From Mycobacterium sp. 1100029.7 (GTDB taxonomy: Bacteria > Actinomycetota > Actinomycetes > Mycobacteriales > Mycobacteriaceae), in assembly GCF_001665235.1 (NCBI RefSeq), contig NZ_LZSC01000083.1, forward strand, positions 1 through 34,280: a stretch of 34,280 nt of DNA, in the 5' to 3' direction. The notes under the pieces are model-generated. The model was not told the DNA's origin, made no database searches, and saw nothing but the letters and a program-made list of their open reading frames with translations. Made by a program: the position numbers and the translations under genes. Below are positions 13,431 through 21,179 of this stretch, in pieces (within the stretch, counting starts at the first letter, position 1; each line of letters opens with the position of its first letter).

Positions 13431-13470
13431 CTCAAAGCCCCTGACGCCCTTGCGGCTCAGGGGCTTTGAG
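13431..13470 (+). terminator. Strong intrinsic stem-loop
   Basis: CTCAAAGCCCCTGA (13431-13444) and TCAGGGGCTTTGAG (13457-13470) form a perfect 14-bp stem with a 12-nt loop, 13 nt after the stop of the exported protein gene. There is only a short T-rich tail. Confidence 0.8.
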
Positions 13471-13617
13471 TTATACGCCCACGATTATTCGAGGCGAAGT
13501 GGTCGGGTAGTGTCGGCCTGGTCGTTGCCCGGTGGGCGCGACGCGGCGGTATGAGGCAAGCTAACTACTCGCGCCGATCTCCACGATGGCGGCGCCGCAA
13601 CGACACTGTGGAGCGAC

Positions 13618-14517
13618 ATGGGCAACCAGTACTTCCCGTTCGTCGCTGCCGTGGTGATGCTCGCCCTCGGACTGACACTCACGCTGGACGACTTCAAGCG
13701 GGCCGCCACCTTGCGCCGACCGCTGGCTTTGGCGCTGGTCTGCCAGTCACTGGTGCTGCCCAGCCTGTGCCTGCTGATTGCCGAAGCCTTTCACCTCGAA
13801 CCACATCTGGCGGTGGGGCTGATGCTGATGGCCGCCACTCCGGGCGGGACGATGGCGAACATCCTCAGTCACCTGTTCAACGGGGACCTGGCGCTCAATC
13901 TCACGCTGGCGGCGATCAACGCCGCGCTGTCGGTGTTTGCCCTGCCGGCGATCTTGGCGGCCGCGATGACCTGGTTCCTCGGTGAGGGACGCTTCATCCC
14001 GTTGCAGCTGGACAAATTCTTCGCGGTTTTCGCGCTGGTGCTCATTCCCACCGCGCTCGGCGTCTGGGTGCGTCACCAATTTCCGCGGCTGGCGCAGCGA
14101 CTGCAGCGTCCCGTCAAGGTCATCGCCGCGGCATTGCTGATCCTGGCGGTCGTCGCCGCCATCGCCGGAGGGCGAACGACGCTGTGGCACAACTTCGGTG
14201 TGCTCAGCGGCGCAGTGGTGTCCTTCTGCGCCATCAGCCTGAGCGTCGGCTACCTGGTGCCCCGTGTCATGCGGTTGGGTCCGCCGCAGGCGATCGCCGT
14301 CAGCCTCGAGGTCGGGCTGCACAACACCGTGGTGGCGCTCAGCGTGGCGCTGAGTCCGCAACTGCTCAACAGTGCCGAAATGGCAACTCCGGCAGCAATT
14401 TACGGCGCTCTGGCACCGTTCATCGCGGTGACGTTCATTCTGGCGGTCCGTCGCCTGGACCCCGGGTTTCGGGTGCCGGCCGGACCGGACGCCGTCGCGA
14501 CGGAGACCGGCGGCTAG
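13618..14517 (+). CDS. BASS-family (bile acid:sodium symporter-like) transporter
   Basis: This encodes a 299-residue integral membrane protein with roughly eight to nine hydrophobic helices. The family's conserved elements are present: an early G-L-x-L-x-x-x-D-F motif near 18-28, A-T-P-G-G-x-M-A-N near 63-71, and an E-V-G-L-H-N-T segment in the second half (SLEVGLHNTVV). BASS proteins import organic anions such as bile acids, pantoate or oxo-acids with sodium. The substrate cannot be read from the sequence. The gene stands alone and is convergent with echA14, their stops only a few bases apart. Confidence 0.85.
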   Translation: MGNQYFPFVAAVVMLALGLTLTLDDFKRAATLRRPLALALVCQSLVLPSLCLLIAEAFHLEPHLAVGLMLMAATPGGTMANILSHLFNGDLALNLTLAAINAALSVFALPAILAAAMTWFLGEGRFIPLQLDKFFAVFALVLIPTALGVWVRHQFPRLAQRLQRPVKVIAAALLILAVVAAIAGGRTTLWHNFGVLSGAVVSFCAISLSVGYLVPRVMRLGPPQAIAVSLEVGLHNTVVALSVALSPQLLNSAEMATPAAIYGALAPFIAVTFILAVRRLDPGFRVPAGPDAVATETGG

Positions 14518-14521
14518 GGCG

Positions 14522-15292
14522 TTACTTACGCCGCGCCGCGGCCAGGCGGTCGGCGAATTCCGGAGCCTGGATCGAGGACACCTGCGGGCCGAGTTCGGTG
14601 CGCATCGCGAACTCGTGATGCTCGCTGTCGAGTGACCCCGGACTGGCGGTGGCGCGCATGCTGGCCTTGGTGGCCAGTACCACGTCGCGCGGCGCCGCCG
14701 CGGGCCCGGCGGCGAGTTCCAATGCCGCCGCGACGGGATCGTCGGCGACGCTGAGCGCCAACCCGTGCCGTACCGCGGATTCGGCGTCGAAGCGCATGCC
14801 GAACAGCAATGCGGCGCGAGCCACCTGCGGGCCGACCGCCCGCTGAAGCATCCAGGTCGCGCCGCCGCCCGGGTGTAGCCCCAGCTTCTGGAATCGAGGG
14901 TCGAACAGTGCGCCCGGGCCCGCGATCCGGACGTCGGCGGCCAGCGCCAGGTTCAGCCCCGCGCCGACCGCCGCGCCGTTGACCGCGGCGATGGTGGGCA
15001 GCGCGCAACTTCCGACGGCCATGAAGCCGTCATAGAGCTGCTGCAGACCGGACTCGGCGGCTCCGGCTCCCGCTGCGCCCAACGCGCTGAGGTCGGCGCC
15101 GGCGCAGAACGCCTTGCCCGCCCCCGTGACGACGACGGCGTGTACACCCGGATCGGCTTCGGCCCGTTCGACGGCGGCACGCAGCTGTGCCGAACTCTCA
15201 CCCGTCAGCGCGTTGCGCCGATCCGGGTCGTTGACCGTGATGAGCGCGACGCGATTTTCCACGCTGAACAGGACGAAATCGGACGGGGCCAT
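14522..15292 (-). CDS. echA14: Enoyl-CoA hydratase/isomerase family protein EchA14
   Basis: This encodes 256 residues from ATG 15292. Crotonase-fold landmarks are present: A-F-C-A-G-A-D-L near 61-68 (first oxyanion-hole segment) and A-A-V-N-G-A-A-V-G-A-G near 102-112 (second oxyanion hole). G-L-H-P-G-G-G-A-T follows near 138-146. At the first catalytic acid the common QPE-type motif reads DPR (131-133), so it may not be a canonical hydratase. The family acts on acyl-CoA in fatty acid or side-chain beta-oxidation. Its position facing lipQ matches M. tuberculosis, which supports the symbol. The open frame upstream to 15544 is not used. Confidence 0.82.
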   Translation of the reverse strand: MAPSDFVLFSVENRVALITVNDPDRRNALTGESSAQLRAAVERAEADPGVHAVVVTGAGKAFCAGADLSALGAAGAGAAESGLQQLYDGFMAVGSCALPTIAAVNGAAVGAGLNLALAADVRIAGPGALFDPRFQKLGLHPGGGATWMLQRAVGPQVARAALLFGMRFDAESAVRHGLALSVADDPVAAALELAAGPAAAPRDVVLATKASMRATASPGSLDSEHHEFAMRTELGPQVSSIQAPEFADRLAAARRK

Positions 15293-15400
15293 CGCTCGAG
15301 GGTACTTGGGGGCGCACGCCAAGAATTCGTAGAGGATCCCGCAAGCCCCGCTGCCGATGCTGATCACACCAAGCACACGGCACCACGACGAGGGGCAGTC

Positions 15401-15640
15401 ATGAAGACCACCACCATCAGCACCAAATCCCAGGCGATCCGGTGGGCGATCTTCTCCTCGGTGGCGATGGGCTTGACGGCGCTGGGTCTCGGCGTCGCGC
15501 ACGCCAACCCGCCCGAGCAGGACCAGCCGTGCTCCACGCGGCACGCCGCCCTACGCGACGCCGACGGGCACATGATGAAGTGCGACCGAATGATGAACGG
15601 AGCGCACGGCTTGGTTTGGCAGTACACGCTGGGGTCGTAA
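15401..15640 (+). CDS. Small exported protein
   Basis: This encodes 79 residues from ATG 15401. The signal peptide has a basic N-region, a hydrophobic core at about 14-32 and an A-H-A site at 33-35 before N36. The mature 44 residues contain two cysteines (C44, C61) and a basic/Met-rich middle, ending H-G-L-V-W-Q-Y-T-L-G-S. One disulfide is likely. Small exported proteins of this type are common in mycobacteria. Function unknown. The next gene follows 9 nt after the stop. Confidence 0.7.
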   Translation: MKTTTISTKSQAIRWAIFSSVAMGLTALGLGVAHANPPEQDQPCSTRHAALRDADGHMMKCDRMMNGAHGLVWQYTLGS

Positions 15641-15649
15641 TCTTGCGGA

Positions 15650-15919
15650 GTGAGCGCCAAGCAAGTGCCCGGCGGGGTGGTACACACGTTGCCCGCAGAC
15701 CTGCGTGAGGCTTTGATCGGCAACACCACCGCACTGACGGCCTGGAAAGACATCACGCCGCTGGCGCGCAATGAGTTCATCTGCTGGGTGGAGGATGCCA
15801 AACAAGAAGCGACCCGGCAGCGCCGCATTCGCCGCACTCAGGAGGAGCTGGAAGAAGGCCAGCGCCGACCCTGCTGTTGGCCAGGCTGCAAGCACCGCGA
15901 ACGCACGGGGCGTCCGTAA
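15650..15919 (+). CDS. YdeI/OmpD-associated family protein (short form)
   Basis: This encodes 89 residues from a GTG start. The core L-P-A-D-L-x-x-A-L, A-W-x-x-I-T-P-L-A-R-N-E-x-I-C-W-V-E-D-A-K-x-x-x-T-R-x-R-R-I matches the YdeI/OmdA domain (PF13376). Full-length members usually carry an N-terminal DUF1905-like part that is absent here. The C-terminal CCWPGCKHR adds three cysteines and may bind metal; this ending recurs in actinobacterial short forms. The biochemical role is unknown; some homologues are linked to resistance to cationic peptides. Confidence 0.75.
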   Translation: MSAKQVPGGVVHTLPADLREALIGNTTALTAWKDITPLARNEFICWVEDAKQEATRQRRIRRTQEELEEGQRRPCCWPGCKHRERTGRP

Positions 15920-15965
15920 CCGGCCCTCGAGTTGCGCCGCGCTTCAGCCTGTTTCAGGCTTGGGG

Positions 15966-16187
15966 ATGGCCGGCGCTCCAGCGAGACGAATGATTCCCGC
16001 GGCGCTGGCTGCTGCACTGCTCGTGGCGCCGGCAGCACCCGTGATGGTTCCGCTGGCGTGCGGGATCACCTGGACGATGGTGGGACACGACATCATCGCG
16101 GTACCCGACTGTGCGCATCCGGTGCCGGGTGGCCCGCCGCCCTATCCCGAGCCGCCGCCGGATCCGGGCACGCCGCCGCCTCCCTAG
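15966..16187 (+). CDS. Small exported Pro-rich protein
   Basis: This encodes 73 residues from ATG 15966. A signal-like hydrophobic stretch (PAALAAALLVAPAAPVMVPL) is followed by a short segment with two cysteines (C32, C49) and a Pro-rich C-terminus (GGPPPYPEPPPDPGTPPPP). It may start further in, at MIPAALAA. It ends inside an exact 22-bp tandem duplication that also contains the stop of the convergent DUF2993 gene. Function unknown. Confidence 0.6.
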   Translation: MAGAPARRMIPAALAAALLVAPAAPVMVPLACGITWTMVGHDIIAVPDCAHPVPGGPPPYPEPPPDPGTPPPP

Positions 16188-16214
16188 CCGTCCGCCGCCG
16201 CCTCCCTAGCCGTC
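16171..16214. repeat. Exact 22-bp tandem duplication at convergent stops
   Basis: Bases 16171-16192 are repeated exactly at 16193-16214. The first copy contains the TAG of the plus-strand Pro-rich gene (16185-16187). The second copy ends within the stop codon region of the minus-strand DUF2993 gene (16213-16215). Confidence 0.9.
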
Positions 16215-17361
16215 AGAAGTTGGCGAAACAGGCGTCCTGGCCGCCGCCGGCCGGGATAGTGGCGTTGCTGGTTGAGAATGTCGCCTCGAGACCGCTGTCG
16301 GTGACCTTCACGGTGTCGGCGTGGATGCCCAGCGGATAGTTCTGGGTCGCCTTCGAGGTGAGGTCGTCTAGCTTCTGCTGCACGCTTTCCGTCGACATGT
16401 CAGAGCCCAGCGCCTTCAAGCTGACCACTTGCAACGACACCCCGTTGTTGGTGATCTGCGGCTTCAGGGTGGCGCTGTCCAGCAGGCCCTTGAGTGACAC
16501 CGTGCCGTCGCCGGGGTTGGTGGTCACCTCACCGGTGACCAGGCTGCCGATCATCGGGACGGCGTCCTGGATCGACTGCTTTATTCCGTCGGACGACCAG
16601 GTGATGGTCCCCTTGAGTGACTCGATCGTGCCGGCGGAGTTGCTGGTCTGGTTGAGACGGATATTGCGGATGTCGATGCTGACCTTCATGCCCTTGGCGC
16701 TGCGGACCTGATTGCCGGCGGTCTCGACCGCGATGTCGGGGTAGTGATTGGTGGCGTACTGCCACAGGACCGGGGGCGCCGTGGCGAACGACGCGGTCGC
16801 ACTGTCCTGCACCTCGCACTGCACGGCGTTCGCCACCTTGCTGCGGGCTTGGCTGCGGGCATAGAACTCGCCGCCGATCAGGGCCGCGACCACGACGGCC
16901 ACCACGATGCCGAGAATCAGGGCGATGGGCCGCTTCTTGCCGAAGAAGCCGCGTTTCTTCGCGGGTGGCGGCGTGTCCGTCGACGGCGCAGGGGTGGCGA
17001 TGTGGGTCGTCGGCCATTCCTGTTGCGGGGTCGGCTGCGCAGACGGCGGCGGGCCGGGCTGATGCGCTTGGGCGTTCGGCGGCAGCGGCGGTGGTTGCGC
17101 TGGCCGGCCCGGCGGAGGTCCGGCTGGTTGCGGCGGTCGGCCAGGCGGTTGCGGCGGCCGGCCTTGCGGCTGTGGGGGCCGACCCTGCGGCGGACCGGGT
17201 GGTGGCGGAACGTCACGCAGCGGAATCCGGCGAGTCTGCGACTCAGACGGCGGACCCGGGACCTGAGGCCGCTGAGGCGCGGGTCGATGGGGACCGCCCG
17301 GCATGGGCGGACGAGCGCGTTCCGGGGGTTCGCCGCCCGAGGGCCCTCTCGGAGTCGTCAC
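16213..17361 (-). CDS. DUF2993 (LmeA-like) membrane protein with Pro-rich N-terminus
   Basis: This encodes 382 residues from a GTG start. Residues 1-135 are Pro/Gln/Arg-rich and presumably cytoplasmic, with tandem GRPPQP-type repeats. A basic stretch (KKRGFFGKKR) precedes a TM helix at about 146-164. The exterior part from about 170 matches DUF2993, the fold of LmeA, a mycobacterial envelope protein needed for lipomannan mannan elongation. It contains two cysteines near its ends (about 182 and 377) that may pair. LmeA itself lacks the long Pro-rich region, so this is a paralogue of unknown substrate. Confidence 0.8.
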   Translation of the reverse strand: MTTPRGPSGGEPPERARPPMPGGPHRPAPQRPQVPGPPSESQTRRIPLRDVPPPPGPPQGRPPQPQGRPPQPPGRPPQPAGPPPGRPAQPPPLPPNAQAHQPGPPPSAQPTPQQEWPTTHIATPAPSTDTPPPAKKRGFFGKKRPIALILGIVVAVVVAALIGGEFYARSQARSKVANAVQCEVQDSATASFATAPPVLWQYATNHYPDIAVETAGNQVRSAKGMKVSIDIRNIRLNQTSNSAGTIESLKGTITWSSDGIKQSIQDAVPMIGSLVTGEVTTNPGDGTVSLKGLLDSATLKPQITNNGVSLQVVSLKALGSDMSTESVQQKLDDLTSKATQNYPLGIHADTVKVTDSGLEATFSTSNATIPAGGGQDACFANF

Positions 17362-17482
17362 CAGCGCGATTGTGCCTTATCGGCCCTGTGAAGCGGAAGA
17401 CGCCTGGTCAGCTGTCCGCGGGTGGCGGCCGCTGGCTCCGTAATGAATTGCGGCAGGGCTGCTTCGCGGTGATGATCCCCTG

Positions 17483-17959
17483 GTGCGCAGGAAGCGTTCG
17501 GTGCGGGCGTTGACCGCGGTGCTGCTCATCGCCTGCGGTGCGACCGCTGTCTGGGTGCTCCTGCGACCAAGGGATTCGCACAACGACTGTGTTGCCGTCG
17601 AACAACTCGGGCGTCAGTGGATTGCGATGTCGCACTCGATCACCGCTTTGCAGGACGGTGCCGGGGAGCGCGACGACTTGATGGCCATTGCCGACAAGGA
17701 GGCCTCAATGGCCCAGCGGATCCGGGCGGCGGCGGGCTCGGTCTCTGACCCGGCGGTGAAAGAACAACTGGGCAAGTGGGCCGACGCGACCGCACTGCTG
17801 GCGAACAGCCAGCGAGATTCGGCCCACCGTCCGTCGCAGTCGACACCGCCGCACAGCGAGGACGCCGACTACTACCGCGCCGCGGTGATGACGCGGGAGG
17901 CCACGGCGGCGCTACTGCAAACATGTCCGCAGCTGCCACGCGAAGCACCTGCGCACTAA
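17483..17959 (+). CDS. Membrane-anchored or exported hypothetical protein
   Basis: This encodes 158 residues from a GTG start. A basic N-terminus (MRRKRSVR) precedes a hydrophobic helix at about 9-27 without a clear cleavage site, so an N-terminal anchor is likely. The outer domain is helical with two cysteines (C36, C147) and a segment of Ser/Pro/His near 110-125. It is divergent from the DUF2993 gene. No family recognised; the helical, two-Cys design is common among mycobacterial envelope proteins. Confidence 0.65.
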   Translation: MRRKRSVRALTAVLLIACGATAVWVLLRPRDSHNDCVAVEQLGRQWIAMSHSITALQDGAGERDDLMAIADKEASMAQRIRAAAGSVSDPAVKEQLGKWADATALLANSQRDSAHRPSQSTPPHSEDADYYRAAVMTREATAALLQTCPQLPREAPAH

Positions 17960-18025
17960 ATCTGTTTGATATCTCCACGATTGGGTATCAATTCCTGCCG
18001 AGCAGTGAGCCGAAGCAACGTTGAG

Positions 18026-18099
18026 TGCCCCCGGCACGACTCGAACGTGCGACCTAGGGATTAGAAGGCCCTTGCTCTATCCACCTGAGCTACGGAGGC
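18026..18099 (-). tRNA. tRNA-Arg (anticodon TCT)
   Basis: On the minus strand the acceptor stem GCCTCCG (18099-18093) pairs with CGGGGGC (18033-18027) with one G-U pair. The D-arm TAGCTCAGGTGGATAGAGCA, the anticodon loop C-T-T-C-T-A-A with TCT at 18065-18063, and the T-arm GTTCGAGTC are all standard. The discriminator is A at 18026. CCA is not encoded. Confidence 0.95.
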
Positions 18100-18297
18100 A
18101 ATGCGCAGGTCAGTCTATCCAACTATGGCCGTCATCCCGACTCGCCGACGCGACACGCGCGAAAAGCCTTGCACCGCTAAAGGAACCAGTTATCGTATGA
18201 AACCTCGACACACGTACAACATCAGTTAGTAAACAGCTGTTAACCGCAACGAGGCGTGTGTATTAGGTCGAGGAGTGCCGTTTCACATGGGCTTCAA
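18100..18297 (+). promoter_or_regulatory. Upstream region of lipQ with imperfect palindrome
   Basis: About 200 bases separate the tRNA from the lipase gene. Just before the coding region there is a perfect 10-bp palindrome AACAGCTGTT, flanked by near-symmetric GTTA/TAAC, which makes an imperfect 20-bp site of the kind bound by TetR-type repressors. No further feature is clear. Confidence 0.35.
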
Positions 18298-19545
18298 ATG
18301 GGCGTAGCCATGAGTATGACTGCGCGATACGCGAGGGCGGGGTCTCAAGCGTTCCGATTGCTGGCCGATGCACGGGGTACGTCCCGGGCGGCCGGCCTGC
18401 TGCTGCGCGGCTCACCGTTCCTGCTGAGCTGCGTCGCCGGTTGGCTGTCCACGGAATTTCCGCCGCATGTCGTGACCGGACACGCGCTGTCCCGGGTGTC
18501 GGCGCCGGCGATCGGCCGCATGGGCGCGAGCTGGGCCGGGCAGCGTGCCGAGCAAGCGCTCTCCGCAGCGCTGGAGGGGGCGTTCGGCGCGGGTTACGTC
18601 GACGAGGTCTGCCACCCGGCATGGGAGAAGGCCGAGTGCGCCCCGCGGGGTGGGCTGTTGAACCGGCCCGGTCCGCATCGCCGCTACGCCGCACAGACTT
18701 CCGACATCTCGTACGGTCCGCGCGGCCGTGACAACTTGCTCGACATCTGGCGGCGTCACGACATGGCGCCGGGCCGTCGCGCGCCGGTGCTCATTCAGGT
18801 GCCGGGCGGGGCATGGGCCGTCAATGGCAAACGGCCCCAGGCATACACGTTGATGAGCCGGATGGCCGAACTCGGCTGGATCTGCGTGTCGATCGACTAC
18901 AGCAAGAGCCCGTGGGCCACCTTCCCCGCGCACCTGATCGACGTGAAGCGGGCCATCGCCTGGGTTCGCGAGAACATCGCCGACTACGGCGGCGATCCCA
19001 GCTTCATCGCGATCACCGGCGGCTCGGCCGGCGGACACCTGGCCTCCCTGGCGGCGCTCACCCCCAACGATCCACGCTTTCAGCCCGGATTCGAAGACGC
19101 CGACACCACGGTTCAGGCCGCGGTGCCCTATTACGGCGTCTACGACTTCACCAACGCCGACACCATGCACGAACTGATGCTGCCGTTCCTCGAACAGTTC
19201 GTGATGCGCGCCCGCTACGCCGACACACCGCAACGGTTCCACGAGGCGTCGCCGATCTCCTACGTGCACGACCAGGCGCCCCCGTTCTTCGTGCTGCACG
19301 GCGAGAAGGACGAACTGGTGCCGTGCGTGCAGGCCCGGGCCTTCTGCGCGGCGATGCGCGACGCCGGGGCACCGATCGTCGCGCACGCCGAGCTGGCCAA
19401 CGCGCACCACGCTTTCGACATCCTGTCGACGGCCCGGTCCCGGCTGGCCGCCAACGCCGTCGCCGACTTCTTGGGCATCGTCTACGGGCGTCGGGACAGC
19501 TCGCTACTCGAGTCATGGCCGCTCTCGGCCTCGACTGCCAGCTGA
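18298..19545 (+). CDS. lipQ: Alpha/beta-hydrolase carboxylesterase LipQ
   Basis: From ATG 18298 this encodes 415 residues. The frame is open to a GTG at 18256, and ATG 18310 is a third choice; no ribosome-binding site settles it. The C-terminal half is a hormone-sensitive-lipase-type hydrolase: V-P-G-G-A-W oxyanion motif near 168-173 (usually HGG), nucleophile S243 in G-G-S-A-G-G-H, D338 in E-K-D-E-L-V-P and H370/371 in N-A-H-H-A-F. The N-terminal about 130 residues are a mycobacterial extension with hydrophobic stretches that may associate with the membrane. It should hydrolyse short to medium acyl esters. It lies upstream of, and codirectional with, acylglycerol-synthesis genes, as in M. 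tuberculosis. Confidence 0.85.
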   Translation: MGVAMSMTARYARAGSQAFRLLADARGTSRAAGLLLRGSPFLLSCVAGWLSTEFPPHVVTGHALSRVSAPAIGRMGASWAGQRAEQALSAALEGAFGAGYVDEVCHPAWEKAECAPRGGLLNRPGPHRRYAAQTSDISYGPRGRDNLLDIWRRHDMAPGRRAPVLIQVPGGAWAVNGKRPQAYTLMSRMAELGWICVSIDYSKSPWATFPAHLIDVKRAIAWVRENIADYGGDPSFIAITGGSAGGHLASLAALTPNDPRFQPGFEDADTTVQAAVPYYGVYDFTNADTMHELMLPFLEQFVMRARYADTPQRFHEASPISYVHDQAPPFFVLHGEKDELVPCVQARAFCAAMRDAGAPIVAHAELANAHHAFDILSTARSRLAANAVADFLGIVYGRRDSSLLESWPLSASTAS

Positions 19546-19700
19546 GTGGCGCAGGTCAACTGCCCGCCACGACCTGTCTCGGCGACCGAATTGTGCCTTT
19601 CACCAGCGCGTCAACGCGACTAGCGTTGGTGGAGCTATTCGGGTGGCGGTGCTGAGGCAGGAGGCTTGATCGGCTGTGACGAGGTTGACGCGTCGAGTTG

Positions 19701-21179
19701 ATGGTCATGGCTGAGCCCGACGGAGCCGTCGGATTGTCCGACGAACTCGGACCCGTGGACTATCTGCTGCATCGCGGCGAAGCCAATCCGCGAACCCGGT
19801 CGGGGATCATGGCCCTGGAGCTTCTCGACAGCACGCCGGACTGGGACCGGTTCCGAAGCCGGTTCGAGAACGCGTCCCGCAAGGTGCTGCGGTTACGCCA
19901 GAAGGTCGTGGTACCGACGTTGCCGACGGCCTCGCCGCGCTGGGTCGTCGACCCCGACTTCAACCTCGACTTTCACGTCCGCAGGATCCGGGTGTCCGAG
20001 CCGGGACACCTTCGTCAGGTCTTCGACCTCGCCGAGCTGATCCTGCAGTCGCCGCTGGACATTTCGCGGCCGCTGTGGACGGCGACGCTGGTCGAGGGTT
20101 TGCCCGACGGTAAGGCGGCGACCCTGCTGCACGTCAGCCACGCCGTCACCGACGGTGTCGGCGGAGTGGAGATGTTCGCCGAAATCTACGACCTCGAGCG
20201 CGATCCGCCGGCCAAGCCGACGCCGCCGTTGCCTGTCCCGCAAGACCTGTCACCCAACGACCTGATGCGCCAAGGTCTCAACCGGCTGCCGTTGGCCATC
20301 GTGGGCGGCGTCGCGGGTGCGGTCGCGGGCGCGGTGTCGGCGGCCGGGCGGGCCATCCTGGAACCGGTGTCGACGATGTCGGGGATCGTCGATTACGCCG
20401 TCTCGGGAGTGCGGGTCCTCAACCGTGCGGCCGAGCCCTCGCCATTGCTGCGGCGGCGCAGCCTGACGTCGCGCACCGACGCGATCGACATCCGGCTCTC
20501 CGATCTGCACAAGGCCGCCAAGGCCGGCGGCGGATCGATCAACGACGCCTACCTCGCGGGTCTGTCGGGCGCGCTGCGCCGCTACCACCAGGCACTCGGA
20601 GTGCCGATCAGCACGCTGCCGATGGCGGTGCCGGTCAGCCTGCGCGCCGACGCCGACACCGCCGGCGGGAACCGCTTCACCGGCGTCAACTTGGCGGCAC
20701 CGCTGGGTACCGGCGATCCGGTGTCGCGGATGAAGAAGATCCGCGCGCAGATGACCCAGCGCCGCGACGAGCCCGCGATGAACATCATCGGCTCGCTTGC
20801 CCCGGTGCTCAGTGTGCTGCCGTCGGCGGTGCTGGAGGGCATCACCGGCTCGGTGGTCGGGTCGGATGTGCAGGCCAGCAATGTTCCGGTGTACCCGGGC
20901 GATACCTATATCGCCGGGGCGAAAGTGTTGCGGCAGTATGGCATTGGCCCGCTGCCCGGCGTGGCGATGATGGTTGTCCTGATTTCACGAGGGGGGTGGT
21001 GCACCATCACCGTGCGCTATGACCGAGCGGCTGTACAGAAAGAGGCGTTGTTCGCCCAGTGTCTTTTGGCGGGCTTCGACGAGATCCTCGCTCTGGCGGG
21101 TGATCCGCCGCCGCGTGCAGTGCCCGCCTCGTTTACCGACCAAGCCGATACGGCGTCTCGATCGGGGACCGGATCATGA
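19701..21179 (+). CDS. WS/DGAT-family O-acyltransferase (Rv2484c-type)
   Basis: This encodes about 492 residues of wax ester synthase/diacylglycerol acyltransferase type. The acyltransferase motif reads S-H147-A-V-T-D151-G-V-G-G, so the first His of the usual HHxxxDG is Ser while the catalytic His and Asp remain. The second half has the family's P-V-S-L-R and N-N-like (G-N-R-F-T-G-V-N-L) blocks and A-S-N-V-P-V-Y-P near 394-401. It would transfer acyl-CoA to diacylglycerol or a fatty alcohol, although several mycobacterial paralogues have weak activity. Start codons TTG 19698, ATG 19701 and ATG 19707 are all possible. Its stop overlaps the plsC start (21176-21179), so the two are coupled. Confidence 0.85.
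   Translation: MVMAEPDGAVGLSDELGPVDYLLHRGEANPRTRSGIMALELLDSTPDWDRFRSRFENASRKVLRLRQKVVVPTLPTASPRWVVDPDFNLDFHVRRIRVSEPGHLRQVFDLAELILQSPLDISRPLWTATLVEGLPDGKAATLLHVSHAVTDGVGGVEMFAEIYDLERDPPAKPTPPLPVPQDLSPNDLMRQGLNRLPLAIVGGVAGAVAGAVSAAGRAILEPVSTMSGIVDYAVSGVRVLNRAAEPSPLLRRRSLTSRTDAIDIRLSDLHKAAKAGGGSINDAYLAGLSGALRRYHQALGVPISTLPMAVPVSLRADADTAGGNRFTGVNLAAPLGTGDPVSRMKKIRAQMTQRRDEPAMNIIGSLAPVLSVLPSAVLEGITGSVVGSDVQASNVPVYPGDTYIAGAKVLRQYGIGPLPGVAMMVVLISRGGWCTITVRYDRAAVQKEALFAQCLLAGFDEILALAGDPPPRAVPASFTDQADTASRSGTGS

Noticed and set aside
16744..17513. Plus-strand Arg/Gly- and Ala-rich frames
   Set aside because: They are antisense to the DUF2993 protein and its Pro-rich repeats.
18026..18099. tRNA-Arg as the attachment site of the left-hand element
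   Set aside because: It lies about 6 kb beyond the accessory genes, with backbone genes between, and I see no duplicate of its 3' end near the element.
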